Shown: one piece after another, positions 1-8,840 of the stretch
How the letters are laid out: every line of letters begins with the position of its first letter
Position numbering within the stretch: position 1 is the stretch's first letter
NCBI GenBank assembly: GCA_015057505.1
Contig: SVEG01000010.1
Coordinates: 1 to 64,000, forward strand
Direction of reading: 5' to 3'
From: Lachnospiraceae bacterium
GTDB taxonomy: Bacteria > Bacillota > Clostridia > Lachnospirales > Lachnospiraceae
DNA: 64,000 nt
Translations under genes and position numbers: made by a program
The notes under the pieces: model-generated
The model's database searches: none
Seen by the model: the letters and a program-made list of their open reading frames with translations, nothing else
Told to the model about the DNA's origin: nothing

Positions 1-507
1 CCATGTACTATCACCTATTTCCTGTAATGTATCGTCTACAAGCTTTTCCTGAACCTTAACATCAATATTGCCTGAAACAACCTTTCCTGCAATAAGTGTG
101 GCAACCTCAATCATCTCTTTCTTCATATCGTCGATTGCCTGCTTCTTCTCAAGCTCCATTTCCTTGCGGGCACGTTCTCTGATTTTTTCTGCTTCAGCCT
201 TAGCCTCTTCAATTATCTCATCTTCTCTCTTAAGAGCCTTCTTACGTGCTTCACCAAGAATTGCTTCTGCTTCTTTATCAATCTGGCGCAGCTTGTCATC
301 ATACTGTGCTTTAAGTGCTGCTGCGTCCTCTTTATCCTGCAATGCCATGTCAATGTCTGACTGTATCTTGTTACGTCTCTTATCAAGCATATTTCTTACA
401 GGTTCAAATAACAGGTAAGAAAATACCGTAAAGAGAATGAAAACATTTATCGCCACAATGGCTGAATCAAACAATAACTGGGCATCCAGTTCGAATATTC
501 TTCCCAA
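1..507 (-). CDS. atpF: ATP synthase F0 subunit b (partial, C-terminus cut by window edge)
   Basis: Peripheral-stalk subunit b of the F-type ATP synthase, linking the membrane a/c ring to the F1 head. I read 169 residues: a hydrophobic N-terminal segment (about residues 12-35) followed by a long charged alpha-helical region rich in Glu, Lys, Ala and Arg, as expected for b. The start is TTG at 507, set by AGGAGG seven bases upstream; there is no in-frame ATG before the membrane helix. The family is usually about 160-175 residues, so only a few residues should be missing. It follows atpE, and delta, alpha, gamma, beta and epsilon genes should lie beyond position 1. Confidence 0.93.
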   Translation of the reverse strand, partial: MGRIFELDAQLLFDSAIVAINVFILFTVFSYLLFEPVRNMLDKRRNKIQSDIDMALQDKEDAAALKAQYDDKLRQIDKEAEAILGEARKKALKREDEIIEEAKAEAEKIRERARKEMELEKKQAIDDMKKEMIEVATLIAGKVVSGNIDVKVQEKLVDDTLQEIGDSTW

Positions 508-551
508 GGTTTTGCCTCCTTCCGGCTTTTTTATTTTCTAATTCTTATCAA

Positions 552-839
<288 letters not shown>

Positions 840-857
840 CTAAAAAATAAATTTAAA

Positions 858-1604
858 TTAATCTGCAATTTTATCGTTTACGTATACCATTGTAAGCATA
901 CAAAATACGTACGTCTGTATTGCTCCCGAGAATAAGTCACAATAAATATGTGCTATCGCAGGGATACCTACTACCTGAACCAAGAACGGAGTTAATCCGT
1001 AAAGCAGTCCCATAAGTACCGTTCCCGAAAGTACGTTACCGAAAAGACGCAACGACAACGAAAGCGGAACTGCAATTTCACCGATAAGGTTAATCGGGAA
1101 AAGAAGCGGCACCGGTTCAAAAAGTGCCTTGAAATGCTTGCCCTTATTCTTCTTAACGCCGTTATAATGAATTATAACGAATGTTATAAGACCAAGCGGC
1201 AAAGTCACGCCGTAATCCGCCGTGGGTGCTCTAAGACCAAAGAGACCTGAAATATTGCATACTAAAATAAATATGAATACCGCAGAAATGTAATTGACAA
1301 ATCTCTTTGCATTCTTGCCCATAACGCCGTCTACCATATTATCAAGCATCTCTACTATCAGCTCAACAAAGTTCTGGAAGTAACCGGGGATTTCTTTTGC
1401 ATTGGCAATACACTTATTGGCACAAATTGCAAAAATCACCAGCACAAGCGTTACTATAAACAAACTGATATGCGTGGTTGTGATTGACAGCTTCTGCCCG
1501 AACAGAGTAAAATCCGTAAGATATTTTATAGAGAAATCCGCTCCGCCGGACGATGCAAGTTCTTTTAATGTCTCAAACACTCCTGCCATCGATAACAGGT
1601 TCAC
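858..1604 (-). CDS. atpB: ATP synthase F0 subunit a
   Basis: Membrane stator subunit a, 248 residues, which supplies the ion half-channels facing the c ring. Several hydrophobic helices are visible, and the essential arginine lies in the motif SLSLRLFGNVLSG near residue 187, typical of the family. The start is GTG at 1604 behind an AGAGGTGA-type ribosome binding site; the ATG five codons later is a weaker alternative. It is the third gene of the operon atpZ-atpI-atpB-atpE-atpF. Confidence 0.96.
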   Translation of the reverse strand: MNLLSMAGVFETLKELASSGGADFSIKYLTDFTLFGQKLSITTTHISLFIVTLVLVIFAICANKCIANAKEIPGYFQNFVELIVEMLDNMVDGVMGKNAKRFVNYISAVFIFILVCNISGLFGLRAPTADYGVTLPLGLITFVIIHYNGVKKNKGKHFKALFEPVPLLFPINLIGEIAVPLSLSLRLFGNVLSGTVLMGLLYGLTPFLVQVVGIPAIAHIYCDLFSGAIQTYVFCMLTMVYVNDKIAD

Positions 1605-1640
1605 TTTATCACCTCTTTCTTTTTTAAATTATATAAACTT

Positions 1641-2018
1641 TTAATGATGTAAAAATTTTTTAGTGTAGGGTTGCAGATAAGCTGCAGCCTTCATACACAT
1701 AATACCAAGGAAATATGCCCCGACACTCCACCAGCCGACAAAGTACACTACAATAAATCCGGCTATAAGAAATATCATGCGCAAAATATAGCCTTTAATA
1801 CTTTGAATCTGTGCACCCTTCTCATCATAATCAAGTGCCTTCTCAATCGAATGATTCATTGAGAAAATCATAAGAATCGCAATAATCAGTCCTAAAAACA
1901 GACCAATAATAAAATCCATTCTCTCCGGAACAAAGATAAGGCCGATAAGCGCAACGCAAACACCCGATACCATAATTCCCAATATCATCTCTTTTACTAT
2001 ATCACTTATTTTCTTCAT
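1641..2018 (-). CDS. atpI: AtpI-like ATP synthase accessory membrane protein
   Basis: 125-residue protein with four predicted membrane helices. Position directly upstream of atpB and the four-helix pattern match the AtpI family (assembly or ion-uptake accessory of F-type ATPases). I place the start at the ATG at 2018, whose ribosome binding site (AAAGG) lies in the end of atpZ; the two genes overlap by 17 bases. A longer reading frame begins at 2075 but would lie wholly inside atpZ and gives a basic, non-hydrophobic extension. Sequence identity in this family is low, so the assignment rests mainly on context. Confidence 0.8.
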   Translation of the reverse strand: MKKISDIVKEMILGIMVSGVCVALIGLIFVPERMDFIIGLFLGLIIAILMIFSMNHSIEKALDYDEKGAQIQSIKGYILRMIFLIAGFIVVYFVGWWSVGAYFLGIMCMKAAAYLQPYTKKFLHH

Positions 2019-2247
2019 CCTTTTTCTTTTTCCTTTCATCCATCCGAATTGAATCCTTCGCCATAATATACGCATTCCTTCCGCCCGCCAAAAAACCGAG
2101 AATCAAAAGCGGTATCGTAAACCATGTCGAAAAACGGTTATCTAACCAGATGCCAATAAAAAGACATAAGAAAATCGGTACAATGACACTAATCCCCAAT
2201 TGTGTAATTAACGTCAGATTCCTGTATGAATTCTTCGAGCGTTTCAT
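2002..2247 (-). CDS. atpZ: AtpZ/AtpI family protein
   Basis: 81-residue protein with two membrane helices and a highly charged C-terminal tail. The GGxRNAY-like motif after the second helix is typical of AtpZ, which in other Bacillota precedes atpI and may help ion uptake or ring assembly. It is the first gene of the operon: a promoter-like site lies just upstream, and a GGGGGA ribosome binding site precedes the ATG. The tail codons overlap the start of atpI, suggesting translational coupling. Confidence 0.82.
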   Translation of the reverse strand: MKRSKNSYRNLTLITQLGISVIVPIFLCLFIGIWLDNRFSTWFTIPLLILGFLAGGRNAYIMAKDSIRMDERKKKKDEENK

Positions 2248-2278
2248 AAGACAAATTCCCCCGATTGTACATACTGTT

Positions 2279-2306
2279 ATTATACCATTATTTCAAAAAA
2301 AGTCCA
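2279..2306 (-). promoter_or_regulatory. Predicted SigA promoter of the ATP synthase operon
   Basis: On the minus strand TGGACT, a 16-base spacer and TATAAT, with a TGG extended -10 element. Transcription would begin about 30 bases before the atpZ start. Confidence 0.6.
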
Positions 2307-2315
2307 TTACTATCA

Positions 2316-2360
2316 AACAAAAAAGAGACTGAAATTGTTTTTTACAATTATAGTCTCTTT
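2316..2360 (-). terminator. Intrinsic terminator of the DUF624 gene
   Basis: Inverted repeat with arms AAAGAGACT (2322-2330) and AGTCTCTTT (2352-2360); on the minus strand it is followed by a T-rich run. It lies just after the DUF624 stop codon and separates that gene from the ATP synthase promoter. Confidence 0.75.
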
Positions 2361-2376
2361 GTCATTTTTTTATCAA

Positions 2377-3003
2377 TCAATAGTCGTCTCTAAGTTCTTC
2401 CGGAATATATCTTCTGAACAGCTTATTATATATCTTAGCACACAGATATGCACCTATACCTATGATACACCAACCTGCAATCGCCCAGAACAGATACACT
2501 GCAAATATCGTAAGCAACCATATAAATACAAGAAGAATTGTCCATGCGATATGCTTCGCTGCCATAAGAAAAGCATTGATAAGAGTCTGCTTAATCTTAT
2601 TCTCAAACTGTGCCTGAAGTGCAAAGACATATACCAGCCCGAATATCAATATAATAAGAACACCGATAAGAATTGCGCCAATATATTTGCCGAAACTTAA
2701 ATTAAGGAGCACATAAAAAGCATATATATCGAACACAACTATACTAATTGCCACAAGGAATATAAGCCAAATCTTCGTCGCCTGCTTAAAATTCTCCTTA
2801 AAAGCAGTCCAAAAACCCTGCCACATATAACCTTCTCTGTCTCTTGCCATCTTCATCATGACAGAAAACATCGCTGTGGTAGATGCTCCGATTGTAATAA
2901 TCGGAATACTAAAAATAAGCCATAAAATATTTAAAAATATGATATTAACCGTCTTATCTAAAAACTTGAAAAGCGGTCCGTCCATACTGAACATCTTACC
3001 CAT
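2377..3003 (-). CDS. DUF624 (YesL-family) integral membrane protein
   Basis: 208 residues with about five membrane helices. The N-terminal part contains the DUF624 hallmark around residues 52-66 (RDREGYMWQGFW) followed by KENFKQAT. YesL-family proteins are found in Bacillota next to carbohydrate utilisation genes; their molecular function is unknown. The start ATG at 3003 has a strong AGGAGG site. It is a single-gene unit with its own promoter and terminator, divergent from the membrane protein at 3177. Confidence 0.85.
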   Translation of the reverse strand: MGKMFSMDGPLFKFLDKTVNIIFLNILWLIFSIPIITIGASTTAMFSVMMKMARDREGYMWQGFWTAFKENFKQATKIWLIFLVAISIVVFDIYAFYVLLNLSFGKYIGAILIGVLIILIFGLVYVFALQAQFENKIKQTLINAFLMAAKHIAWTILLVFIWLLTIFAVYLFWAIAGWCIIGIGAYLCAKIYNKLFRRYIPEELRDDY

Positions 3004-3038
3004 ACTTCTTCCTCCTAAAGCAAGACATGCTACAGATT

Positions 3039-3067
3039 ATTATATAACATACCTTTAAAAAAATCAA
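3039..3067 (-). promoter_or_regulatory. Predicted SigA promoter of the DUF624 gene
   Basis: TTGATT, 17-base spacer, TATAAT on the minus strand, 36 bases before the start codon. Confidence 0.65.
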
Positions 3068-3117
3068 ATACTTAGGTCTATTTAATAAAATTTTCATATT
3101 TACAATCATTTTTTTAC

Positions 3118-3145
3118 TTGTATGTTTATCTAATTATGTTAAAAT
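3118..3145 (+). promoter_or_regulatory. Predicted SigA promoter of the gene at 3177
   Basis: TTGTAT, 16-base spacer, TAAAAT with a preceding TG; about 30 bases before the ATG. Confidence 0.5.
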
Positions 3146-3176
3146 AAATACCATACAACACTAGGAGGCACAAGCA

Positions 3177-3998
3177 ATGAAGTTTTACGAAGGCAGCGAG
3201 CTTGACAAATTTAATAGCGGAGAGGATCCTACCCATGCAAAAATCTCTCCTGATACAAGCAAAAAAGATGCTCCAAAAGAGAAGCTCGGCAAACGTATAA
3301 AAAAATATTTTAAAACCTTTTTCAAAACAGAAGGCGAGAAGCTTAAAGAAATGACCTTTGGCGAAAAGTTAAAATATATATGGGCATATTACAAGGTTCA
3401 CATTATTATTACTGTTGGATTTATTGTTCTTGCAGTATCTCTCGGCAAGGTTGTATACCGCAACATTAAGTACGATTCGATTTTCCACTGTGCAATGGTT
3501 AACAACATGCTTTCCAGTGCCCAGGAGGAATATATCATCAAAGAATTCGGCAATTATATTAATATTGATAAAGAACACGAAACTCTTACCTTTGACTCGG
3601 GATATATGTTCATGTGGGACAACAGCTCCTTTTCCGACACCAACTACACTTCCAGAATGAAGGTTGCTTCGGCGCTTGCCGCACGTGTGATAGATATTTT
3701 TGTTGCAGACAAAACTTACATCATAAGCGCAGCTCCCGAGGGACAGCTCTATGACCTTAAGACGATTCTTCCTGAGAATATATATACCGCAGTTGAAGAC
3801 AAACTCTTTTATACCGCAGGTGAAGACGGCGTCGAACGTGCTTATGCTGTTGATTTGAGTTCTTCAAAATATACTTATATTAACGATCCGGAGAAAGGTA
3901 TTTTATATCCAGAACCGCCCTATTACGGAATTGTAATTAACACGGAGCATTTGGAAACTTCCATTGAATTTTTAAAGTTTATTCTTGACTTAGAATAG
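3177..3998 (+). CDS. Single-pass membrane protein of unknown function
   Basis: 273 residues. Residues 1-75 are charged and lysine-rich (predicted cytoplasmic), one membrane helix lies at about 78-96, and the remaining 175 residues form a predicted external domain without cysteines and without a motif I recognise. The charged stretch just before the helix (FGEKLKYIWAYYKVHI) resembles that of other uncharacterised Lachnospiraceae membrane proteins. An AGGAGG site precedes the ATG. It is monocistronic, ending in a strong bidirectional terminator. I cannot name a function. Confidence 0.85.
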   Translation: MKFYEGSELDKFNSGEDPTHAKISPDTSKKDAPKEKLGKRIKKYFKTFFKTEGEKLKEMTFGEKLKYIWAYYKVHIIITVGFIVLAVSLGKVVYRNIKYDSIFHCAMVNNMLSSAQEEYIIKEFGNYINIDKEHETLTFDSGYMFMWDNSSFSDTNYTSRMKVASALAARVIDIFVADKTYIISAAPEGQLYDLKTILPENIYTAVEDKLFYTAGEDGVERAYAVDLSSSKYTYINDPEKGILYPEPPYYGIVINTEHLETSIEFLKFILDLE

Positions 3999-4030
3999 AA
4001 AGTTTGCAAGGGTAAACCTTATAAAACACA

Positions 4031-4076
4031 AAACTTCTGTATAAGTAACCATTTATGATTACCTATACAGAAGTTT
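4031..4076. terminator. Bidirectional intrinsic terminator
   Basis: Thirteen-base perfect arms, left 4031-4043 and right 4064-4076, with additional inner pairing; T runs on both strands. It serves the converging genes ending at 3998 (+) and 4092 (-). Confidence 0.85.
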
Positions 4077-4091
4077 TTATTTTACACCATA

Positions 4092-4952
4092 TTACAATTC
4101 GATACAATATTCCAGATATATTTCCTCTCCGAGCATAACTTCGCACACTTCTTCAAACCCAAGCTTCTCTGCGGTACGAATTGATGCTATATTACCGGAT
4201 TTCATAAGCGCGATAACCTCCATTACACCAAGTTCATTCCTTACATAGTCAAGAATTGCACTGCATACCTCTGTTGCATACCCCTGTCTCTGACTCTCCT
4301 TTGCTATAATATAACCAAGTTCAAGGCAATTTTCCCCGTTAACCTCTCTGTTGGAAAGACCTGCCCTGCCAACTATCCTGCCGCTTGACTTTTCAATCAC
4401 CATCCAGAGCCCATACCCGAAAAAACCATACATGTTCTCGATGTAGCTCTTGGAAAATTCAAATTCATCCTGTCTGTCCGGATAGAGTCCTTCCATGTAC
4501 TCCGTAATCGACGGTTCAGCATAAATCTCGTATAATCGATCGATATCATCAAGCGTCATCTCTCGCACTTTAAGTCGCTTCGTCTCAAGTATATCAAGCG
4601 GTAGTCCGTAAAACCTGCTATACACCATAACAAAATAATCCGCTACCATTCCCTCAAAGCTTTCAAAAACATACTTATAGCTTAGTGAATTACCATTATT
4701 TTGGCACAGAAAGCCGGCAATCGGCATGATATCGGCTACTTTTATATGAAACTCCGTATCTGTGACAATTACAGCATCTTTTCTTTCGCTAACCCGATTT
4801 AAGAATGCAACCTGCTCTGCCGGATCTGTAAACTTTTTCATTGAAAACACTTCCGACAGTATGTTGCTCTTTTCAAGCTCTTTTACAAAATCGGCAAAGC
4901 CGGAAATTGTTTCCGGCTCTGTTCTGAATATACAATATATTTTTTTTAACAT
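4092..4952 (-). CDS. GNAT-family N-acetyltransferase with an extra N-terminal domain
   Basis: 286 residues. The C-terminal half (about 125-280) is a GNAT fold of the RimJ/RimL type: it opens with LKVREMTLDDIDRLYEIY, has the acetyl-CoA-binding loop region around RQGYATEV, and ends with the NIASIRTAEKLGF motif common in this family. The first 120 residues are an uncharacterised domain that may bind a partner or substrate. The likely start is the ATG at 4952, one base after the stop of the cyclophilin gene; an ORF extension to 4997 would overlap that gene. Co-transcription with ppiB is likely. Substrate unknown. Confidence 0.85.
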   Translation of the reverse strand: MLKKIYCIFRTEPETISGFADFVKELEKSNILSEVFSMKKFTDPAEQVAFLNRVSERKDAVIVTDTEFHIKVADIMPIAGFLCQNNGNSLSYKYVFESFEGMVADYFVMVYSRFYGLPLDILETKRLKVREMTLDDIDRLYEIYAEPSITEYMEGLYPDRQDEFEFSKSYIENMYGFFGYGLWMVIEKSSGRIVGRAGLSNREVNGENCLELGYIIAKESQRQGYATEVCSAILDYVRNELGVMEVIALMKSGNIASIRTAEKLGFEEVCEVMLGEEIYLEYCIEL

Positions 4953-4953
4953 A

Positions 4954-5472
4954 TTAACATTTCTCGGGTTCGGGATAAACATCACCGAAAGTCTCAACCG
5001 TCATAGTCTTAATTTTTTGTGTTTCCATCGGTCTGTCCATATAATCCGTGCGTACTTCAGCGATTTTATTAACCACTTCAATACCCTCGATTACCTTACC
5101 GAAAGCCGCATATGCACCATCAAGGTGCGGAGAAGTCTTGTGCATGATAAAGAACTGTGAGCCTGCCGAATCAGGATGCTGTGCTCTCGCCATGGAAAGT
5201 ACACCTTCTGTGTGTTTAAGACCATTGGTAAATCCATTCATATCGAACTCACCCTTAATTCCGTATCCGGGACCACCCATACCTGTTCCGTTAGGGCATC
5301 CGCCCTGAATCATAAATCCACGGATTACTCTGTGAAAAATAAGTCCGTCATAAAAATTCTTCTGAATAAGGCTAATAAAATTCCTTACAGTGTTGGGCGC
5401 TATCTCCGGATATAACTCTGCCTTCATAATATCTCCGTTTTCCATTTCAATTGTTACAATAGGGTTTGCCAT
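4954..5472 (-). CDS. ppiB: Cyclophilin-type peptidyl-prolyl cis-trans isomerase
   Basis: 172 residues, a single cytoplasmic cyclophilin domain. The core motif FHRVIRGFMIQGG (about residues 46-58) with the catalytic Arg, and the SQFFI and HLDGAYAAFGKV motifs are present. It has no signal peptide, so it acts in the cytoplasm as a folding catalyst. AAGGAG precedes the ATG at 5472. The acetyltransferase gene follows one base after its stop. Confidence 0.95.
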   Translation of the reverse strand: MANPIVTIEMENGDIMKAELYPEIAPNTVRNFISLIQKNFYDGLIFHRVIRGFMIQGGCPNGTGMGGPGYGIKGEFDMNGFTNGLKHTEGVLSMARAQHPDSAGSQFFIMHKTSPHLDGAYAAFGKVIEGIEVVNKIAEVRTDYMDRPMETQKIKTMTVETFGDVYPEPEKC

Positions 5473-5499
5473 AATAAAAATCTCCTTTATATAAAATAT

Positions 5500-6432
5500 T
5501 TAAAATCTTCTTCCACCGCCGCCATGACTTCGACCACCACTACTTATATGATGTCCTCCGCCGCCGCTGTGACGGCTTCCTCCACCGCTTCTGCCACCGC
5601 TTCCGCTATCAGTATCAATTCTACGTTTCACAGTCGTGGTATGTGTAAAAACATCCTCTCTGGCATGAAGCCTTATTCCTTCGTCCGCTAAATAAGTTCT
5701 GCTGCCTGCAGTCATCTTGGTACTGTTCGAACCTATCATAATCGCAAGTATTATTCCACTTACAACAGCTGCAATAAGAAATGCGGGAAGTACCATTTCT
5801 TCTATACCGGTATCATCTCCACGATAGTAATCGTCATCGTAATAATAATCATCATCGTAGTAATCATCACCATAATATGTGTCGTCATAATCATCGTCAT
5901 AAACCGGAAAATCATTCTCGTCATCCTCACTTGGCGGACCGTCAAGCATAACCTCCTCCACGGCATCTATATATGCCTCGGATGCTGTGTAATAATCGCC
6001 CGGAAGATACTCAAAAATCCTGTCAAGCGCCCACTCTATACGGTACTCACTGAAATAATCTTCTGCCTTACCCGAGGTAGACAACCAGATTTCTCTCTCC
6101 TCCATATTTATAAGCATGACAATATAAGTACCGTATTCGCACTCATAACCAAAAGCACCGTTATCACCGAAATCATCCGCGTAAGCCATTGAGCTCTTGC
6201 CACCGGTATCATACGTTGTAATTATATATATCTGTGTCTGAATACCTTCTTCCGTCTCAAGAATTTTCTCGGTGAGATTGTCTTCCTCGTAGTTCGCAAA
6301 CAAGTCCGCAAGGTCATACACTCTCTTGCCGTCCTCATATGCAATCTTTTCGGCACGTACTACATTAACAGAAGCTGTAATCATTATTACCGAAAAACAA
6401 AATGTCAACAAAAGACCTTTTAATCTTCTCAT
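5500..6432 (-). CDS. TPM-domain membrane protein with acidic and glycine-rich tails
   Basis: 310 residues: signal peptide or N-terminal helix (about 5-27), a TPM domain (about 30-165; the YgcG/Psb32 fold, external), an Asp/Tyr-rich low-complexity stretch (about 170-210), one membrane helix (about 217-238), and a C-terminal Gly/Ser/His-rich tail ending GGGGRRF. TPM domains occur in proteins of membrane maintenance; the role here is unknown. The ATG at 6432 overlaps the stop of the upstream zinc-ribbon gene (ATGA) and has AGGAGG in front; the frame extends further to 6504 but inside that gene. The overlap predicts translational coupling with it. Confidence 0.85.
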   Translation of the reverse strand: MRRLKGLLLTFCFSVIMITASVNVVRAEKIAYEDGKRVYDLADLFANYEEDNLTEKILETEEGIQTQIYIITTYDTGGKSSMAYADDFGDNGAFGYECEYGTYIVMLINMEEREIWLSTSGKAEDYFSEYRIEWALDRIFEYLPGDYYTASEAYIDAVEEVMLDGPPSEDDENDFPVYDDDYDDTYYGDDYYDDDYYYDDDYYRGDDTGIEEMVLPAFLIAAVVSGIILAIMIGSNSTKMTAGSRTYLADEGIRLHAREDVFTHTTTVKRRIDTDSGSGGRSGGGSRHSGGGGHHISSGGRSHGGGGRRF

Positions 6433-7511
6433 AATAATATTGCACCTCCTATCAGGCAAACTACAAATATCGCTGCCATCATAAGAAAATACGCAACCAC
6501 ACACCTTGCCACGCTAATCGGACGTTTACCGACAAGCTTACCCGTCTGACCGTTAATCGCAAAAACATGATCTTTACCCTTGTATCTGTAATTTAGCATC
6601 CATACCGGAAGCATAACGTACTTGGCAGACTTCTTGGAAAGCTTCACATCACAACCGACAACATTCACAGAGGCGTACATGTTAATGGTTCCTCTGCCTT
6701 CCTGTACTATGTAATTCTTAACACGGCTCTCAACTCTGCCCGCAAGCTCTTCATTGGTGAAATTATACTTCTCCGCCGTATAGCCCGACAGATAAGGCAT
6801 AGAAAACTCTGTAAGATCCCTGTAATTAAAAGGCTCCAGCTTATCCATTATATCATCGGGCATCTTTGCCGATGCATCCGCCGGAAGCTTAATATACTCA
6901 GCACTTACATCACGATATACCCTGAAATGGTCCGTATAAATATATTCATAATTACCGCTTCTTCGTCTGCGCACCTTAGTACAATTCGCACGAATCTTCG
7001 CATTGGCATCATAATCATACAGCCAGAACGGCACATAAATTGCACTCAACTTATCGATAGTACTCTGGCCTGAGAACTCACCGGGAGTCAGAGGTCCTTT
7101 TTTACACCAGTTACGGTAAATCTCCGTAGCCTTAGCTTTATCAACCTTGAACGGAATCAACATCGCCGGTGTCTTTTCTCCCTCAATACGCTCGGACAGC
7201 AGATTAGGATTGCCACAGTAGCTGCAAACCGTTGCCGCCGTATGCTCATCTGTCAAAAGCTCTGCACCGCAGGTAACACACTTGTACTTAATAAAATCAA
7301 CTTCTTCGGCACCATAGCTCGCGCTCTCCTCAGTCTCATCAACGGTCTCATCTGTATCCTCATGCTCCGCATCCTGCTTTGCTGCTTCCTCCAGTTCCTC
7401 CGCCGCCTTAACCGTAAGCTCTGTCTCACAATATTCACATTTTAGCATCTGTGCATTCGCGTCAAACTTCATATCCGCGTTACAACCCGGACACTTATAA
7501 ATCTTAACCAT
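6429..7511 (-). CDS. Membrane protein with two N-terminal zinc ribbons
   Basis: 360 residues. Two zinc-ribbon motifs, CPGC-x14-CEYC (about 7-27) and CVTC-x14-CSYC (about 77-97), are separated by a Glu-rich linker. A middle domain of about 200 residues with no recognised motif follows, then one membrane helix at the extreme C-terminus (about 337-358), so the protein is probably anchored with its ribbons in the cytoplasm. Similar proteins accompany TPM-domain genes in Bacillota, matching the four-base overlap with the next gene. It is first in a two-gene operon. Function unknown; a protein-binding or quality-control role is only a guess. Confidence 0.85.
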   Translation of the reverse strand: MVKIYKCPGCNADMKFDANAQMLKCEYCETELTVKAAEELEEAAKQDAEHEDTDETVDETEESASYGAEEVDFIKYKCVTCGAELLTDEHTAATVCSYCGNPNLLSERIEGEKTPAMLIPFKVDKAKATEIYRNWCKKGPLTPGEFSGQSTIDKLSAIYVPFWLYDYDANAKIRANCTKVRRRRSGNYEYIYTDHFRVYRDVSAEYIKLPADASAKMPDDIMDKLEPFNYRDLTEFSMPYLSGYTAEKYNFTNEELAGRVESRVKNYIVQEGRGTINMYASVNVVGCDVKLSKKSAKYVMLPVWMLNYRYKGKDHVFAINGQTGKLVGKRPISVARCVVAYFLMMAAIFVVCLIGGAILL

Positions 7512-7592
7512 TTTACCTCCTTATTTACATAAAATCCCCTGTTGTTCATAATTTGTTAACATTTGTTTCAAAAATCTTTTACATAAAAAACA

Positions 7593-7620
7593 TTGTTTCT
7601 TCATCTTTACAAGATATACT
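7593..7620 (+). promoter_or_regulatory. Possible promoter of a small RNA
   Basis: TTGTTT, 16-base spacer, TATACT. No coding frame follows before the terminator at 7716, which suggests a non-coding transcript. Confidence 0.4.
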
Positions 7621-7626
7621 ATAGCC

Positions 7627-7746
7627 ATAAGCTAATAAGCTACTAAAAAACAATTTTTTTCATAATTGAGCAGATAAATCGTAATCCGCTCTCCTCCCTT
7701 TTAATTTATATTTATAAAGAGTGTCTTTGAGGACACTCTTTATTTT
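7627..7746 (+). ncRNA. Candidate small RNA with a C-rich anti-Shine-Dalgarno loop
   Basis: About 120 bases between a promoter-like site and an intrinsic terminator, inside a 494-base gap (7512-8005) that has no gene. It contains a hairpin (7668-7691, arms GAGCAGAT and ATCCGCTC with one mismatch) followed directly by an unpaired CTCCTCCC, complementary to ribosome binding sites, a property of regulatory RNAs such as RoxS/RsaE. I cannot assign it to a known family. Confidence 0.35.
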
Positions 7747-7748
7747 TG
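7716..7748 (+). terminator. Intrinsic terminator of the candidate small RNA
   Basis: Ten-base perfect arms AAAGAGTGTC and GACACTCTTT with a six-base loop, followed by TATTTTTGT on the plus strand. No plus-strand gene ends upstream, so a non-coding transcript is implied. Confidence 0.65.
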
Positions 7749-7928
7749 TCTCAAAAACTTTTGCCGTACAGACTTTATCTATCGTTTTTAAAAAAAGCAA
7801 TATACAAATATTACGACCTTTTTATATAATACAACATTTTTCCACCTCTTTACAATAGCTGTGAGGTATTTTTTATTTTATTCACATATTTCAATAAGAA
7901 TACTTTACTTTTCATCGTAATAATATAC

Positions 7929-7957
7929 TTGTGCTTTTGACCACGGCACCCTATAAT
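7929..7957 (+). promoter_or_regulatory. Predicted SigA promoter of the gene at 8006
   Basis: TTGTGC, 17-base spacer, TATAAT; 48 bases before the ATG, which has a GGGAGG ribosome binding site. Confidence 0.55.
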
Positions 7958-8005
7958 TAAACTAATGAATTTATTAATTATTAAAAAATATCGGGAGGTT
8001 TCTTC

Positions 8006-8800
8006 ATGATTATTTTAAGCTTAGAAATACAGGACTCGGCCGGAAAAGTTTTAGACTCAGCATCTGGTGCAAATTATGTCAACCTCATTTATCCTGCAGA
8101 ATATTCCGAAGGTGATATGATTGTTTTTAAGACGGACTGTGTTAACAAATTCTACATAATTCAGCTTGATGATGCACTTGGCAACAACTTTGTCTACATC
8201 ACCAAAAATGAATTCTGCTTTCCGGTTCCGTTCGACGACAAAAAGACCGGCTATTCAACCAAAGCTTTTTCGGGCAAAATGCATCTTCTGTCCGCCCGTG
8301 CAGCAACTCCGGAAGAAATTGCTTCTTATAAAAATCTTGCTTACAACGTATATGACGAGCACGGAGATACGGGATGTTATCCTCATGCTACTGCCAATGT
8401 TGAGACCCGTAACGAGCCATCCTTTTATGCACGTTGCGTAATCGACGGCGTACATGCCAACTCAAGCCATGGATTTTGGCCGTATTGTTCCTGGGGCATC
8501 GACCGCAGAGACGATGCCGAGATTATGATTGATTTCGGTCGCGACATTAAGACTGACAAGATGGCACTCGTCATCCGCGCCGACTTCCCTCACGACAGTT
8601 GGTGGGACGAGGGAACCTTTGAGTTTTCAGACGGCTCTTCCATGACCGTTTCGCTCATTAAAACTGCTGCACCGCAAGTATTTACATTCCCCGAGAAAAC
8701 CATCTCATGGGTGAAGCTTAACACCCTTATTAAAAATCAAGCCGATCCCTCACCCTTCCCGGCACTCAGCCAATGGGAAGTATACGGAACAGAGGCATAA
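8006..8800 (+). CDS. Predicted galactose-binding-like (F5/8C-like) protein
   Basis: 264 residues, no signal peptide and no membrane helix, so cytoplasmic. The C-terminal half has the layout of a jelly-roll ligand-binding domain: the HGFWPYCSWGIDRRDD segment, DFGRDIKTDKMALVIRADFPHD, then FSDGS and the closing ALSQWEVYG, which resembles discoidin/galactose-binding folds. This is pattern reading, not a database match. The N-terminal half is unrecognised. It is a single-gene unit with its own promoter. A sugar-related role is inferred only. Confidence 0.75.
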   Translation: MIILSLEIQDSAGKVLDSASGANYVNLIYPAEYSEGDMIVFKTDCVNKFYIIQLDDALGNNFVYITKNEFCFPVPFDDKKTGYSTKAFSGKMHLLSARAATPEEIASYKNLAYNVYDEHGDTGCYPHATANVETRNEPSFYARCVIDGVHANSSHGFWPYCSWGIDRRDDAEIMIDFGRDIKTDKMALVIRADFPHDSWWDEGTFEFSDGSSMTVSLIKTAAPQVFTFPEKTISWVKLNTLIKNQADPSPFPALSQWEVYGTEA

Positions 8801-8840
8801 TATTATTTAGGGGGAGGCGCATAGTTTTTGCAACATTCCC

